Origin: Caldimicrobium sp.
GTDB taxonomy: Bacteria; Desulfobacterota; Thermodesulfobacteria; Thermodesulfobacteriales; Thermodesulfobacteriaceae
Direction of reading: 5' to 3'
NCBI GenBank assembly: GCA_025060015.1
Contig: JANXDB010000066.1
Location: 72,635-110,998, forward strand
DNA length: 38,364 bases
Below are positions 1 to 9,645 of this stretch, piece by piece (the stretch's first letter is position 1; each line of letters opens with the position of its first letter). The notes under the pieces are model-generated. The model worked only from the letters and a program-made list of their open reading frames with translations. It made no database searches and was not told where the DNA came from. A program made the position numbers and the translations under genes.

Positions 1-1
1 A

Positions 2-1147
2 ACCCTGAAGGAGTATACAAAAATAGCCTTTGATATATCTGAGGAACTCTCTTTGCCTGTAATGATTAGAAGCCAAACAAGACTCCTTCATTGCTATAGC
101 CCTGTTAATCTTGGTGATATTCGCCATGAAAATTCCACTAGCCTGCAGAAGGATCCTCTACATCTCATCGCCATACCTCGCCATGTGATACCTCTTCATC
201 GTGAACTCAATGCCAAACAGGGAAAAATCAGGGAAACCCTAAAGAGATACAACTTTAACGAGATTCTTCCAGGAGAGGGCAAAAGAGGAATTATTGCCTG
301 TGGTCTTGCCTTCACCTATGCCATGGAATTAGGGGAAGCACTGCCCATTTTGAAAATTAACGCTTATCCTGTGGATGAGGACCTTTTGCGTGATTTTGTC
401 AAAGATTTAGAGGAGGTCATAGTCTTAGAAGAGGGCTATCCATTAGTGGAAGAGCGAGTGAGATGTCTTCATCCTAGAGTGCGTGGTAAAATCTCTGGAG
501 ATCTCCCTTTAGAAGGTGAGCTTGGGCCTGATCCGGTGCTAAAGCTTTTCGGAAAAAAAAGAGAGGTGCAACCTGAGACTACCCCACCAAGACCGCCTGT
601 CCTCTGTCCAGGGTGTCCACATAGAGAATTTTATAAAGCCCTTCTTGAGGCCAATCCAACTTTTGTCACCGGAGATATCGGATGTTACACCTTGGGTGCC
701 TTACCTCCTCTATCTGCTCTTGATACCTGCCTTTGCATGGGGGCTAGCATCAGCAAAGCCATTGGTATGGCTAAACAGGGTGTAAAGAGAGTGGCAGCGG
801 TGATCGGTGATTCAACCTTTTGGCACACTGGCATACCTGCACTTATTGATGCTGTCTGGAATAAAGCCAATATCTTAGTTTGTATCCTTGATAACTCTGT
901 GGTCGCAATGACAGGGCATCAACCAACCCCTCACTTAGGTATCACTGCCAAAGGTGATGAGGGGAAAGCTATTGATTTAGCGGAACTTTGCAGGGCCTGT
1001 GGAGCAGATTCTGTGGTAGAGGTTGACCCTCTGAAAAAAGAAGAACTCCTCTCCTCCATAAAAAGGGGTCTTGAAACCCCAGGGGTTCACGTGGTTATAG
1101 CTAAAAGACCCTGTGTTTTGATTGCCGGTAAACTTAAAAAGAATTAA
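2..1147 (+). CDS. iorA: Indolepyruvate ferredoxin oxidoreductase, alpha subunit (5'-truncated by window edge)
   Basis: The alpha subunit oxidatively decarboxylates aryl-pyruvates from aromatic amino acid transamination to aryl-acetyl-CoA, passing electrons to ferredoxin. The frame is open from the first whole codon at position 2, so the true start lies outside the window. The C-terminal half shows the thiamine-diphosphate part: a CPGCPH motif, then GDIGCYTLGALPP and GDSTFWHTGIPAL followed by LDNSVVAMTGHQ. It stops at KRPCVLIAGKLKKN. Well-studied IorA proteins continue there into a ferredoxin domain with two CxxCxxCxxxC clusters, which is absent here. The stop overlaps the convergent ACT gene by 4 nt. 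Its partner iorB is about 3.5 kb away on the other strand, which is unusual because iorAB are normally adjacent. Confidence 0.9.
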   Translation, partial: TLKEYTKIAFDISEELSLPVMIRSQTRLLHCYSPVNLGDIRHENSTSLQKDPLHLIAIPRHVIPLHRELNAKQGKIRETLKRYNFNEILPGEGKRGIIACGLAFTYAMELGEALPILKINAYPVDEDLLRDFVKDLEEVIVLEEGYPLVEERVRCLHPRVRGKISGDLPLEGELGPDPVLKLFGKKREVQPETTPPRPPVLCPGCPHREFYKALLEANPTFVTGDIGCYTLGALPPLSALDTCLCMGASISKAIGMAKQGVKRVAAVIGDSTFWHTGIPALIDAVWNKANILVCILDNSVVAMTGHQPTPHLGITAKGDEGKAIDLAELCRACGADSVVEVDPLKKEELLSSIKRGLETPGVHVVIAKRPCVLIAGKLKKN

Positions 1148-1575
1148 ATATTTTCTATTGTTTGGCTATCAAAGAGTTTTATACCCCTTTGGGAGAGGAT
1201 ATCGATGGTCTTGTCTAAATTGTTGGTTCTCAGGACCACAACTGCCTCCTCTCCACTCTTTTCTACAAAGGCATAGAGGTATTCAACGTTTATATCGGCT
1301 TCATATAGATATTTCAAAACTTCTGCTAATCCACCTGGTCTATCCTTTACTCCAATGGCTACAACATTAGTTATTTTGGTGGTAAAACCTGTTTCCTCTA
1401 AGGCTCTTTTAGCGGCATCTGCATTGTTAACGATCATTCTTAAGATCCCAAAGTCTGAGGTATCGGCAATGGTTAAGGCTCTTATGTTTATACCTTCTTT
1501 AGCTAAAACAGACAAGGCTTCATAAAGCCTACCCTTTTTATTTTCTAAAAAAACTGATAACTGTTTGATCTTCAT
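1144..1575 (-). CDS. Tandem ACT-domain protein (copy 1)
   Basis: A 143-residue protein made of two ACT domains (about 1-70 and 71-143), small ligand-binding folds that usually sense amino acids. Typical ACT features are LSVFLENKKGRLYEALSVL in the first half and GVKDRPGGLAEVLKYL in the second. I start it at the ATG at 1575 because AAGGAGG lies six to eight bases upstream; an upstream GTG would fall inside that ribosome site. The paaK stop upstream is embedded in the same site (TAAGGAGG), suggesting coupled translation. Its place beside phenylacetate-CoA ligase suggests sensing of an aromatic amino acid or aryl-acetate; this is inference. It resembles the ACT protein at 2915-3346. Confidence 0.88.
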   Translation of the reverse strand: MKIKQLSVFLENKKGRLYEALSVLAKEGINIRALTIADTSDFGILRMIVNNADAAKRALEETGFTTKITNVVAIGVKDRPGGLAEVLKYLYEADINVEYLYAFVEKSGEEAVVVLRTNNLDKTIDILSQRGIKLFDSQTIENI

Positions 1576-1588
1576 AATATACACCTCC

Positions 1589-2893
1589 TTAGCTCAGACC
1601 TCTTTTATCTATTACCCTCTTTGCCTTACCTTCACTTCTGGGTAGACTCTTGGGCTCTACTAAGGTTACCGCTACCCTTATACCAACTGTCTCTTCTATC
1701 CTCTTTTCAAGTTTCTTTTTGAGCCCCTCCATGGTCTTCACATCATCAGAAAAGGTCTCTTTAGAGACTTCGACCTGCACTTCTATTTCATCCAAATGAT
1801 GAGGTCTGGTGAGTATAATTTGATAGTGTGGTTCAACACCTTGCACCTCAAGGATTGCCTTTTCTATCTGATAGGGGAATAACATCACCCCTCTGACCTT
1901 TATCATATCATCACTTCTACCTTGAATCCGTTTCACCCTTCTTAATGTCCTTCCACAGGAACATTCTCCTGTAATAAGGGCCGTAATATCTCTTGTTCTA
2001 AATCTAAGCATAGGCACTCCTTCCTTGGTAAGGGTAGTTAAAACCAATTCCCCAGTCCTTCCTTCTGGGAGAATTTCACCTGTCTCAGGCTCGATTATCT
2101 CTGGATAAAAGTGATCCTCTTGGATATGAATCCCCTGTTGAGCTTGACACTCATGTCCCACACCAGGACCGATTATTTCAGTGAGTCCATATACATTATA
2201 GGCCTTGAGCCCAAATCTTTTCTCGATCTCTTTTCTCATTTCTTCTGTCCACATTTCCGCCCCAAAACTTCCAGCCTTTAATTTCAAGGTGGAGGGCTCA
2301 ATTCCCATTTCATCTTTGGCATACTCAGCTAAATATAGAGCATAAGAGGGTGTGCAACAAAGCACAGTGGTGCCAAAGTCCCTCATAAGTTCTATCTGCC
2401 TGCGGGTGTTTCCCGCTGAAGCTGGCACAATAGTTGCACCAACCGTTAAAGCACCGTAATGGAATCCTAACCCTCCGGTGAACAAGCCATAACCATAGGC
2501 TATCTGGACTATATCCTCCTTAGTTACCCCCATCATGGTGATGGAGCGTGCCATTACCTCTTTCCAGACTCCGATATCCCCTCTGGTATATCCCATGACC
2601 ACTGGTTTTCCAGTAGTTCCACTGGAAGAGTGGATTTCCACAATCTCTGAAAGAGGAACAGCAAACATACCGAAGGGGTAAACCTCTCTTAGATCTGCCT
2701 TACTTGTATATGGAATATATTTGATATCATCCAATGTTCTTATATCCTCAGGCTTTAAGCCTACTTCGTCAAATTTTTTCTTATAATAGGGAACCCTTTC
2801 ATAGGCGTATTTTACTACCTTTTTTAACCTTTCTAACTGGAGTTCCCTAAGTCTCTCAACCGAGATGGTTTCCATCTCTTTATTCCAGAACAT
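1589..2893 (-). CDS. paaK: Phenylacetate-CoA ligase (copy 1)
   Basis: An AMP-forming enzyme of 434 residues that joins CoA to phenylacetate or a related aryl-acetate. Seen here: the P-loop-like [15 protein letters not shown] near residue 90, [15 protein letters not shown] in the middle, [18 protein letters not shown], and the C-terminal [12 protein letters not shown] with the mobile-domain lysine. Length matches the family. GGAGGGAG precedes the ATG. In anaerobes that carry IorAB, such ligases can run in reverse, making ATP from aryl-acetyl-CoA, or can activate aryl-acetates; the sequence does not tell which. It is the first of two paaK-ACT pairs. Confidence 0.93.
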   Translation of the reverse strand: MFWNKEMETISVERLRELQLERLKKVVKYAYERVPYYKKKFDEVGLKPEDIRTLDDIKYIPYTSKADLREVYPFGMFAVPLSEIVEIHSSSGTTGKPVVMGYTRGDIGVWKEVMARSITMMGVTKEDIVQIAYGYGLFTGGLGFHYGALTVGATIVPASAGNTRRQIELMRDFGTTVLCCTPSYALYLAEYAKDEMGIEPSTLKLKAGSFGAEMWTEEMRKEIEKRFGLKAYNVYGLTEIIGPGVGHECQAQQGIHIQEDHFYPEIIEPETGEILPEGRTGELVLTTLTKEGVPMLRFRTRDITALITGECSCGRTLRRVKRIQGRSDDMIKVRGVMLFPYQIEKAILEVQGVEPHYQIILTRPHHLDEIEVQVEVSKETFSDDVKTMEGLKKKLEKRIEETVGIRVAVTLVEPKSLPRSEGKAKRVIDKRGLS

Positions 2894-2914
2894 CCTGCTC
2901 TCCCTCCTTGCTGA

Positions 2915-3346
2915 TTATGCTTTGAGTTGCGAGGAATCTAAAAAGTTAAACCCTTCATCCTTCAAATTATCCCAGGTGTTTTGGGGATCTTCCACCTCAA
3001 AGACAAAAAAGGCCCTCTTTCTCGTCTCAGCCACGTAAACCAGGGCACTCTCGATGTTAATACCCTTTTTGCTGATTTTTTTTACCACCTCATAAAGCCC
3101 TCCCGGTTTATCTACAAGCTCAATTCCAAAGGCAGGAAGTTTGGCTACCGTAAAACCCCTCTCTTTGAAACGCTGATAAGCCCTTTCAACATCATCAACT
3201 AAAAATTTTATAACACCAAAGTCTTTGACACTTGCAATGGAAAAGCCAAGAATATTTATGCCCTCCTCAGCTAAAAGTCCAGTTATCTTCTCCAATTTAC
3301 CAGGCCTGTTTTCTGCAAAGATACTGAGAATCTCCACCAGCTTCAT
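2915..3346 (-). CDS. Tandem ACT-domain protein (copy 2)
   Basis: 143 residues with two ACT domains: LSIFAENRPGKLEKITGLL near the N-terminus and GIELVDKPGGLYEVVKKI in the second half. It is a clear paralogue of the ACT protein at 1144-1575 and also follows a paaK gene, so the paaK-ACT pair appears to have been duplicated as a unit. The ATG at 3346 has a GGAGG about 14 nt upstream, which is rather far, and that site begins at the paaK stop. ACT domains usually bind amino acids; the ligand here is unknown. Confidence 0.87.
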   Translation of the reverse strand: MKLVEILSIFAENRPGKLEKITGLLAEEGINILGFSIASVKDFGVIKFLVDDVERAYQRFKERGFTVAKLPAFGIELVDKPGGLYEVVKKISKKGINIESALVYVAETRKRAFFVFEVEDPQNTWDNLKDEGFNFLDSSQLKA

Positions 3347-3367
3347 GGTAATGTCTGTTTCCTCCTT

Positions 3368-4669
3368 TTAAAGAATTCTGTTATCTATTACCCTCTTTGC
3401 TTTTCCCTCAGAAACAGGCAGAGTGCCTGACTCAACAAGTTCCACCTTTGGTCTTACCTGTAAAGCTTGTTTCAATCTATCAGTGATCTCATCCCTTAAT
3501 TTTATAAGCCTTTCAATTCTTCCATCAAAGAACTCTCTGTCAACTTCTACCTTCACTGTCATTTCATCGTATCCATCAAGGATTATCTGATAGTTTTGAG
3601 CAACGCCCTTTATACCCATCAAAACACTCTCAATCTGCTGGGGAAAGATATTCACTCCTCTTACGATGAACATATCATCACTCCTCCCAAGGATTCGAGC
3701 GATCTTTATATGACTTCTACCACAGGGACAAGGCTCTTCAACCAGAGTGGTAAGATCTTTAGTGCGATACCTAATGAGAGGCATGGCATTTCTGTTAAGA
3801 GTGGTGAGCACTAGCTCACCAACTTCACCAGGAAGAACCCTCTCGCCAGTCTTTGGATTAATCACCTCTACGAGGAAGGCATCTTCCCAGAGATGTAATC
3901 CTCCCCGTGCAGGACATTCAAAGCCTACACCTGGTCCTCCCATTTCCGATAGTCCATAACAGTTGTAGACTTTAACACCCAGCATGTCCTCAATTTTGCC
4001 TCTAGTCTCCTCAGAGTATGATTCTGCTCCTAAATAAGCTCTTTTTAAATGGATGTCCCTTCCAGGCTTAAGACCTTTTTCCCTAATTATGGTGGCAACA
4101 TAGAGGGCATAGCTTGGTGTCATATGAATACAAGTTGTGCCAAAGGTTTGCATAAGTTCAATCTGTCTCTCTGTATTCCCTGGTCCTGCTGGGATTACCA
4201 ACATGCCAAGAAGCTCTGCTCCGTAATGCATCACTAAAGCTCCGGTAAAGAGACCGTAGGTCATAGAATTTTGAAGGACATCCCTGGCTTTAGCCCCACT
4301 CATGACTAAAGAACGAGCAATAAGCTCGGCTTGCGCCAGTATGTCTCTTTTACTGAAAAAAATTGCCTTTGGTTTTCCTGTGGTCCCACTTGAAGTATGC
4401 AGTCGCACTACCTTCTCTAAAGGCTCTGCTAACAGACCATAGGGGTAATCTACAAAAAGATCCTCCTTAGTGGTAAAGGGAAAATATCTGATATCATCAG
4501 GGCTCTTTAGGGAAGATGGCCTTATACCTGCTTGCCTGAACTTTTTCCTGTAATGTGGAACTCTTCTATAAACTCTGTTAAGAATACTTTTCAGTCTTTT
4601 TAATTGTAGGGCCCTTAAGTCCTCTTTACTTAGAAGTTCAACTTTGGGATTGAAGTAGTTTTTCTCCAA
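3368..4669 (-). CDS. paaK: Phenylacetate-CoA ligase (copy 2)
   Basis: Second AMP-forming aryl-acetate CoA ligase, about 433 residues. Motifs: [52 protein letters not shown] and the C-terminal [13 protein letters not shown] choose a TTG start at 4669 because GAGGAGGG sits eight bases before it, and the protein then begins like copy 1. A TTG at 4687 is also open but would lie on that ribosome site. The chosen start overlaps iorB by 32 nt. Two ligases in one operon may have different substrates (for example phenylacetate and indoleacetate); this is inference. Confidence 0.9.
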   Translation of the reverse strand: MEKNYFNPKVELLSKEDLRALQLKRLKSILNRVYRRVPHYRKKFRQAGIRPSSLKSPDDIRYFPFTTKEDLFVDYPYGLLAEPLEKVVRLHTSSGTTGKPKAIFFSKRDILAQAELIARSLVMSGAKARDVLQNSMTYGLFTGALVMHYGAELLGMLVIPAGPGNTERQIELMQTFGTTCIHMTPSYALYVATIIREKGLKPGRDIHLKRAYLGAESYSEETRGKIEDMLGVKVYNCYGLSEMGGPGVGFECPARGGLHLWEDAFLVEVINPKTGERVLPGEVGELVLTTLNRNAMPLIRYRTKDLTTLVEEPCPCGRSHIKIARILGRSDDMFIVRGVNIFPQQIESVLMGIKGVAQNYQIILDGYDEMTVKVEVDREFFDGRIERLIKLRDEITDRLKQALQVRPKVELVESGTLPVSEGKAKRVIDNRIL

Positions 4670-5237
4670 GGACTCTACCCTCCTCAAAGGCTCTGATGTT
4701 GAGATCTACGGTCTTTCCAGGCACAGACTGTGTTATGGTTTCTCTCCAGATTTCCTCTTCAAAGGGCAAAAAAAGTGAGAGAACTCCTAATAGCACAGAG
4801 TTTTCTACCTTCGAGCTTCCCAACTTTTGAGCCACATCTTGAGCCTTCAGAGGAATGGCTTTATGACCTTTTTCCTTGATCCTTGACAAAACATTCTGGG
4901 GATACTGATTCACATCAAGGGCAGGAGGCACAATCTGTTTCTCATTGAGTATAACTATTCCCTCTGGTTTTAGGTAATGGAGATATCTTAAGGCTTCCAT
5001 TTCCTCTAACGCCAACATTATATCTGCTTCACCTGTGGGAATAGAAGGAGAATAGACCTTTCCTCCAAATCGAACCTGCCCTATGACTGAACCCCCTCTT
5101 TGAGCCATACCGTGTATCTCGCTTTCCTTCACATCAAATCCACTTTTCAAGGCACAATGGGCAATTATTCTGCTTGCCAGAACAATGCCCTGTCCACCTG
5201 TTCCAGCCAATAATACATTTATCACCCTGTCTGCCAT
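4638..5237 (-). CDS. iorB: Indolepyruvate ferredoxin oxidoreductase, beta subunit
   Basis: The 199-residue gamma-type pyruvate oxidoreductase domain that pairs with IorA. The N-terminus shows LLAGTGGQGIVLASRIIAHCAL, followed by KESEIHGMAQRGGSVIGQVRFG, both hallmarks of this subunit family. It is the first gene of the minus-strand paaK/ACT operon, so the ligases would be made together with the oxidoreductase whose aryl-acetyl-CoA product they use. A possible promoter lies at 5277-5305. Separation from iorA onto the opposite strand is unusual. Confidence 0.92.
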   Translation of the reverse strand: MADRVINVLLAGTGGQGIVLASRIIAHCALKSGFDVKESEIHGMAQRGGSVIGQVRFGGKVYSPSIPTGEADIMLALEEMEALRYLHYLKPEGIVILNEKQIVPPALDVNQYPQNVLSRIKEKGHKAIPLKAQDVAQKLGSSKVENSVLLGVLSLFLPFEEEIWRETITQSVPGKTVDLNIRAFEEGRVLGEKLLQSQS

Positions 5238-5276
5238 AGCTCTTCTCTCTGAAGTGTTTTTTCCAAGGAGATTAAC

Positions 5277-5305
5277 ATATTTTTAAATTTAAACAAGATT
5301 GACAA
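5277..5305 (-). promoter_or_regulatory. Candidate sigma70-type promoter of the iorB operon
   Basis: Reading the minus strand, TTGTCA (5305-5300) is separated by 17 bases from AAATAT (5282-5277). Transcription would start about 30-40 nt before the iorB ATG at 5237. The -35 is good and the -10 is mediocre. Confidence 0.4.
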
Positions 5306-5359
5306 CATGGTCGGAATTTAACTGGAGCGTTTTTCTCCTCTGATCATAGATAAGAACCA

Positions 5360-6001
5360 TTAAAATAAAGCGAATCTTCTTCGGTAAATCAAATATCTCT
5401 CGTAATCCACATAGGTATCGATATCAAAAAGAGGAGGCATTAGGAAATAAGGAACATCTCTTAATCTATCCAACGTTTCCTTTAAAAGGTTAGGAGTTTC
5501 AAAAGGTAGATCATCAAAAAGGATATATTGCCTTTCATATATGGTAGAGTTCATCCCCAAGATAACATAGCCACCGTCGTCGGAGGGAATAATTACCACT
5601 GGGTATTCTACTAATCTCCTTAGGCACTCATCAAGGTGTTGGTCCTCAATAAAAGGACAATCTGCTCCAAGAAGCAAGACTCTGGAGATACCTTGAGAAA
5701 AGAGATAATCTCCTGCCCTTTTTAACCTCTCTCCTAATGAAAATCCCTCCTGAGGGATAAATTTCCATCTCTCTTTTAAATTAAAGAGTGCAAAGACCTC
5801 CTCTCCAGGCGTTCCTAAGTAGAATCCAAATAGGGCTACTTTGCTTTTCTGGGTGTAAGTCTCAATGGTTTTGACAGTCTTTGCCAATAGTTCAACATAG
5901 ATTTGAAGGGCCTTGCTCTTACCTAACACCTTGGCAAGGCGTGTTTTAACCTTACCCTCCTCTGGAACCTTAAAGAAAAGAGCTATAGCCTCCTTTGACA
6001 T
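5360..6001 (-). CDS. TIGR04282-type transferase (rSAM/selenodomain-associated transferase 1)
   Basis: 213 residues. The N-terminus FFKVPEEGKVKTRLAKVLG and the core LLLGADCPFIEDQHLDECL and DDGGYVILGM match the GT-A-like transferase family named for its co-occurrence with ArsS-type radical SAM proteins. It probably transfers a sugar or other group from a nucleotide-activated donor; the substrate is not established. It is the last gene of the minus-strand ArsS-like cluster, 14 nt after the Fe-S/VTT gene. Unlike its upstream neighbours its frame is intact. Confidence 0.8.
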   Translation of the reverse strand: MSKEAIALFFKVPEEGKVKTRLAKVLGKSKALQIYVELLAKTVKTIETYTQKSKVALFGFYLGTPGEEVFALFNLKERWKFIPQEGFSLGERLKRAGDYLFSQGISRVLLLGADCPFIEDQHLDECLRRLVEYPVVIIPSDDGGYVILGMNSTIYERQYILFDDLPFETPNLLKETLDRLRDVPYFLMPPLFDIDTYVDYERYLIYRRRFALF

Positions 6002-6015
6002 TTGGCTTTAAGTTT

Positions 6016-7689
6016 TCAAATCTTCCATCTCCTATTGAGAGCCTTCAAAATAACAGAAAGGATCGTTAGTAGAATTAAGACAAAGATAAGGGGCAAAAAG
6101 TTTTTATTCAATATCAGCTCCTGCAAAGAATAACCAAAGAAGGTGTAAGCAAAACAAGCCGGCATCATAAAGAAAAAGGTTGTTAAAACATAGGCTTTTA
6201 GTGATATAGGAGTTAGCCCAAAGAGGTAATTTATCACCGGAAAAGGAAAGAAGGGAAAAAGCCTAGCAAAGGCTAAAGCCTTCCAGCCATGTTGTTCTGT
6301 CTTTTTCTTAATGTAATTCCAACGCATAACACCCAATCTGATGTATAGGGCATCCTTAAATAGATATCTACTCAGTAAAAAAGAAACCGTTGCACCTAAG
6401 GTTGCACCAGTCAAGGCAAAGACTGCTCCCCAAAGCGGTCCCCAAAGAAAACCTGCCAAGAGAGTTAACCCCAGGCTAGTGATAAATAGACTCGGAGCTA
6501 TGGCATAGAAAAACAGGTAAAGCAAATAAGAAAGGGGATTATGGGAGAGGGACAAAAGAAGGGATCTCAAATCCTCGAGATCTTGAAAAAAAACCTTTAA
6601 AGGGCCTCCTATGGCAAATATAATAATGGTTAGGAGAAAAAGGAAAATTAAACCTTTGGAATTAAATAGTTTTCTCCAAAGGGATAACCATAGTCGATTT
6701 AACCACTTATTTAAGGAACTTAATGGTTTAGATCCTAGTTCAATGCCTGGTAAAAATTCTAGCAAGTGAAAGGACTTTGGGTGAGTTCTCAAAAAGCGGT
6801 TTTTACAGCCCATGCAGAGAGTTATAATTGATTCTGAAGATGCCTTGACCAAAGCATTTCTCAGAAAACTTTCAGAAACCTCCTTATCAAAGCATGCTCC
6901 ACCACCTGCGCCGCAACAGGCAGGTATTCTCTGGGCTTTACCCCTGTCAATTGAAAATTTCTCACAGATTCTCTGCCTTAGATCCTCGAATTGAAAAAGA
7001 GGACAGGGAAGATGTAAAAAGGTGAAATCTGGCAGATTGGAAAAGGCATCCCTGGGGAGAACCACTAAAACATGATCCACCTTGACATTTTCACCAAAAC
7101 GATTAAAGATCTTATAACAGTTAAAACATCCTGTTATCACCCTTTTTATGCCAAAATATTCAAACCTCCCTTTGAAATCCTTCCATACATCATTTACATC
7201 CTCGAAGGCACCTAACTGGTAGAGGGGATCAAAGCAGCAATCAAGGATAAGGCCTACTTTCCTTTGTGGAAGGTGCCTTTTCAATAGCTTAAGAGTAGTC
7301 TTAACTACAGTGGGAGATGTTCCTCCTAAGCTACATCCAGGCCAAAAGGCAACCTCAGCCCTCTCCCAATGGGAAAAGGGGAAAGAATGGCCCCTTTGGG
7401 CAAATTCTAAGGCACTTTTTTTAAGCTGTAAGGCTAAAGCTGATTTCTTTGGTAAAAGCTTACTTTTTGTGACAAGGAGAGCATAGCCTGGTTTCAAACC
7501 CTCTGGGCAGACTATATTACAGGCAAAACAGTTGGTGCAGAGGAATATCTCTTCTCTTTCCTCTTTGATAAGCTCACCTGGGAGCCCAAACCTTCTAAGA
7601 AAAGGACAAAGCCTTTGACAAACTCCACATCCTTAACATCTAAGTAAGAGCTCCGAAACATCCTGTTCCGAAAAGGGCTGTGCAACCAT
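6016..7689 (-). pseudogene. Ferredoxin/CCG-domain Fe-S protein fused to a VTT membrane domain, interrupted by TAA
   Basis: Read through one stop, this is a 557-residue three-part protein. ATG at 7689 has GGAG nine bases upstream and overlaps the ArsS end by 50 nt. Residues 18-28 are C-x2-C-x2-C-x3-CP and residues 51-61 repeat that pattern, giving a two-[4Fe-4S] ferredoxin. Next comes an HdrB/GlpC-like region (FWPGCSLGG, CFNCYKIF, CCGAGGGACFD, CMGCKNRF). The last ~220 residues are a hydrophobic TVP38/DedA-like (VTT) domain. Codon 19 (7635-7633) is TAA, exactly between the first two cluster cysteines, with the frame perfect on both sides. So the stop is a nonsense change, not a gene boundary. 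A TTG restart at 7497 would lose both clusters. Probably a pseudogene, unless only the downstream part is used. Confidence 0.72.
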
Positions 7690-9608
7690 AACAATGGTCT
7701 CCAATCTTTATGGTCCCTCCTTCCAAAACCTCCAACCCTAATTTTCTTAAGGCAAAAACATCCTTTGGATGATCTATGCTTAGCCCTAAGGCCTGATTGA
7801 AATCACAGTCATAAAGTTTGCCCTCTGGAGATATACTTAAAAAATTAAGGCACATAAGTCTATTTAGGGTTTTTTTCATTGAAATTTTTAAAAAGAAGAT
7901 CATAATACTCCTCATACTTCCTTTCGGCTAAGAGATACTCTTTAAATCTTCCCAAAGGTAAGTTATTAAGAAATCCCTGAAGGTCTCTTTTAAAGAGCCT
8001 TTGCTCTTTACCAGGGCTAATTCCGTGGGATTAACCATGAGATAAAGAGGATATTTCCAACCGAAACCCTCTGCTGTCAAATCCTTAAGAACACGAAGTG
8101 CTCTTTTAAAAAAGCCCTTTCCTCTAAAAAAGTCCACTTTTTCCTCCCTAATGTGGGGAAAGGAGGCAATGAGTTTTACCCCTATGGTCTTAAAAAGCCC
8201 GATCAAATCCCATCTCTTTTCCAAAGCAGTTAGATTGGTCCGGAAGAAGATCTCCTTAGAAAAAGGGCTGATATCTTCTAAAAAATTTGATACAAAAGGG
8301 TTTAGCTCAGGCGCTCCTCCTGTTATATCAACGACAAGCCCTGGATTTCTTTTAGCAACTTCGACTATTGCTTCCATAACCTCTTCCTGCATAATAGTGC
8401 CATCAGGTCCTGCGTTGAGATGACAGTGAAGACAATTTTCATTACATCTATAGCCAAGATTTACCTGAAGAACCTCTATTTTCCCCTTGGTCAAGGCTTT
8501 ATTGAGGATACGGAGTTTTTCCTCAAAGGGTTTAAACTCATCCTTCCCAAATTGGATGCCACAGCAGGCTTCTTCAATCCTTTCTGCATCCCCCAAGGCT
8601 TCCTCCAAAAAAATAAACTGATCTTTGGCATACCTTTTAAGATTTCTATAACTTCTATCACAAATAGCTATCCTTTTTCCAACCTCATAGAGGTGCCCTT
8701 CAGTATCCTCAACCCTTTTAAAGGGTCCGATATAGATTACCTCCCTTTCTTTATCAATACAGACACCATCTTCACCTTTATAAGCCTCAATTGTTATGGA
8801 TCAAAAGACTATTCCCTCTATAACCTTCCAGGGATTCTTTTCATAATTAAGAATCCTCACACTGACAAACCCAGCTTTGATAAAGGCATCTATGAACCTA
8901 TCTTCTTTCATGGCACCCGAAATACATCCTGCCCAAAGATCAGGATCTATCCTCAAATACTCTGGAACCTCCCTATCTGATACAATATCACTTATCACTG
9001 CCCTTCCATGGGGCTTTAAGACCCTATAAATCTCCTGAAAAAGGATCCCCTTGTCTTCAGTTTTAACCAAGTTTAATACGCAGTTAGATACGACGGTATC
9101 GATAGAATTATCAGGAATCAGGGGCTCGTTAGTCTCGAGATAGGTAATAAAGGACTCAAGTTTAATAAGATCCTCGCTATTTTTGATGGGATTTTCTTTT
9201 AAAAAGGAGTCAAGCCTCTCTAAATCAAGCTTTAGGTTTTGAATCTTTGCCTTTATAAATTCTGTGTTCCAGTATCCAAGCTTTTCAGCTATTTCCCTTT
9301 GATATTTTCTAGCTAAACTTAGCATACTTTCATTGAAATCGACACCCATCACTCTTCCACTGGGTCCTACAATTTGAGCCATGATGTAGCAATTTTTACC
9401 AGCTCCACAGCCTAAATCAAGAACAATCTCTCCTTCCCTGACATAATAAGTGGGATCCCCACAGCCATAGTCTCGCTCTGAAATTTCCTGGGGAAGGATC
9501 TCCAATAACTTCTTGTTCTTGTATTCCACTGGACAACATAGAGACGATTCTTTCCTCTGAGCTGCCCTTTTTTAGGTCTCCAACACAGCTTCTTCCATAG
9601 AAACTCAC
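7640..9608 (-). pseudogene. Methyltransferase-ArsS radical SAM fusion, broken by a UGA and frame changes
   Basis: Residues from the 9608 GTG (FYGRSCVGDLKKGSSEE) lead, after a one-base frame change near 9551-9556, into SSLCCPVEYKNKKLLEILP and a class I methyltransferase (LDLGCGAGKNC, VVSNCVLNLV, LWAGCISGAMKEDRF). At 8803-8801 a UGA follows EGIVF; beyond it the same frame runs on (SITIEAYKGEDG ... ACCG) without any ATG or GTG into the ArsS-type radical SAM core (NLGYRCNENCLHCHLNAGP). Near 7950 the frame jumps to NNLPLGRFKEYL, with about ten expected residues missing. An A7 run at 7876-7870 restores the frame for LMCLNFLSISPEGKLYDCDF and the C-terminal HCYGCTALFGTGCFGAL. Related genes act in arsenosugar-like biosynthesis. 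As sequenced it cannot give one full-length protein. Confidence 0.75.
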
Positions 9609-9645
9609 CCCAAAAGAGTGGTAATTATCTAGAGTTTTAACCTAT

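Noticed and set aside
7512-7694. A 60-residue frame between ArsS and the Fe-S gene
   Set aside because: It is a shadow of the two overlapping real frames, in the third frame.
8801-8850. UGA at 8803-8801 as selenocysteine
   Set aside because: No SECIS-like hairpin follows, the position is not a Cys site in the family as I know it, and neighbouring genes carry UAA and UAG lesions, which favours decay.
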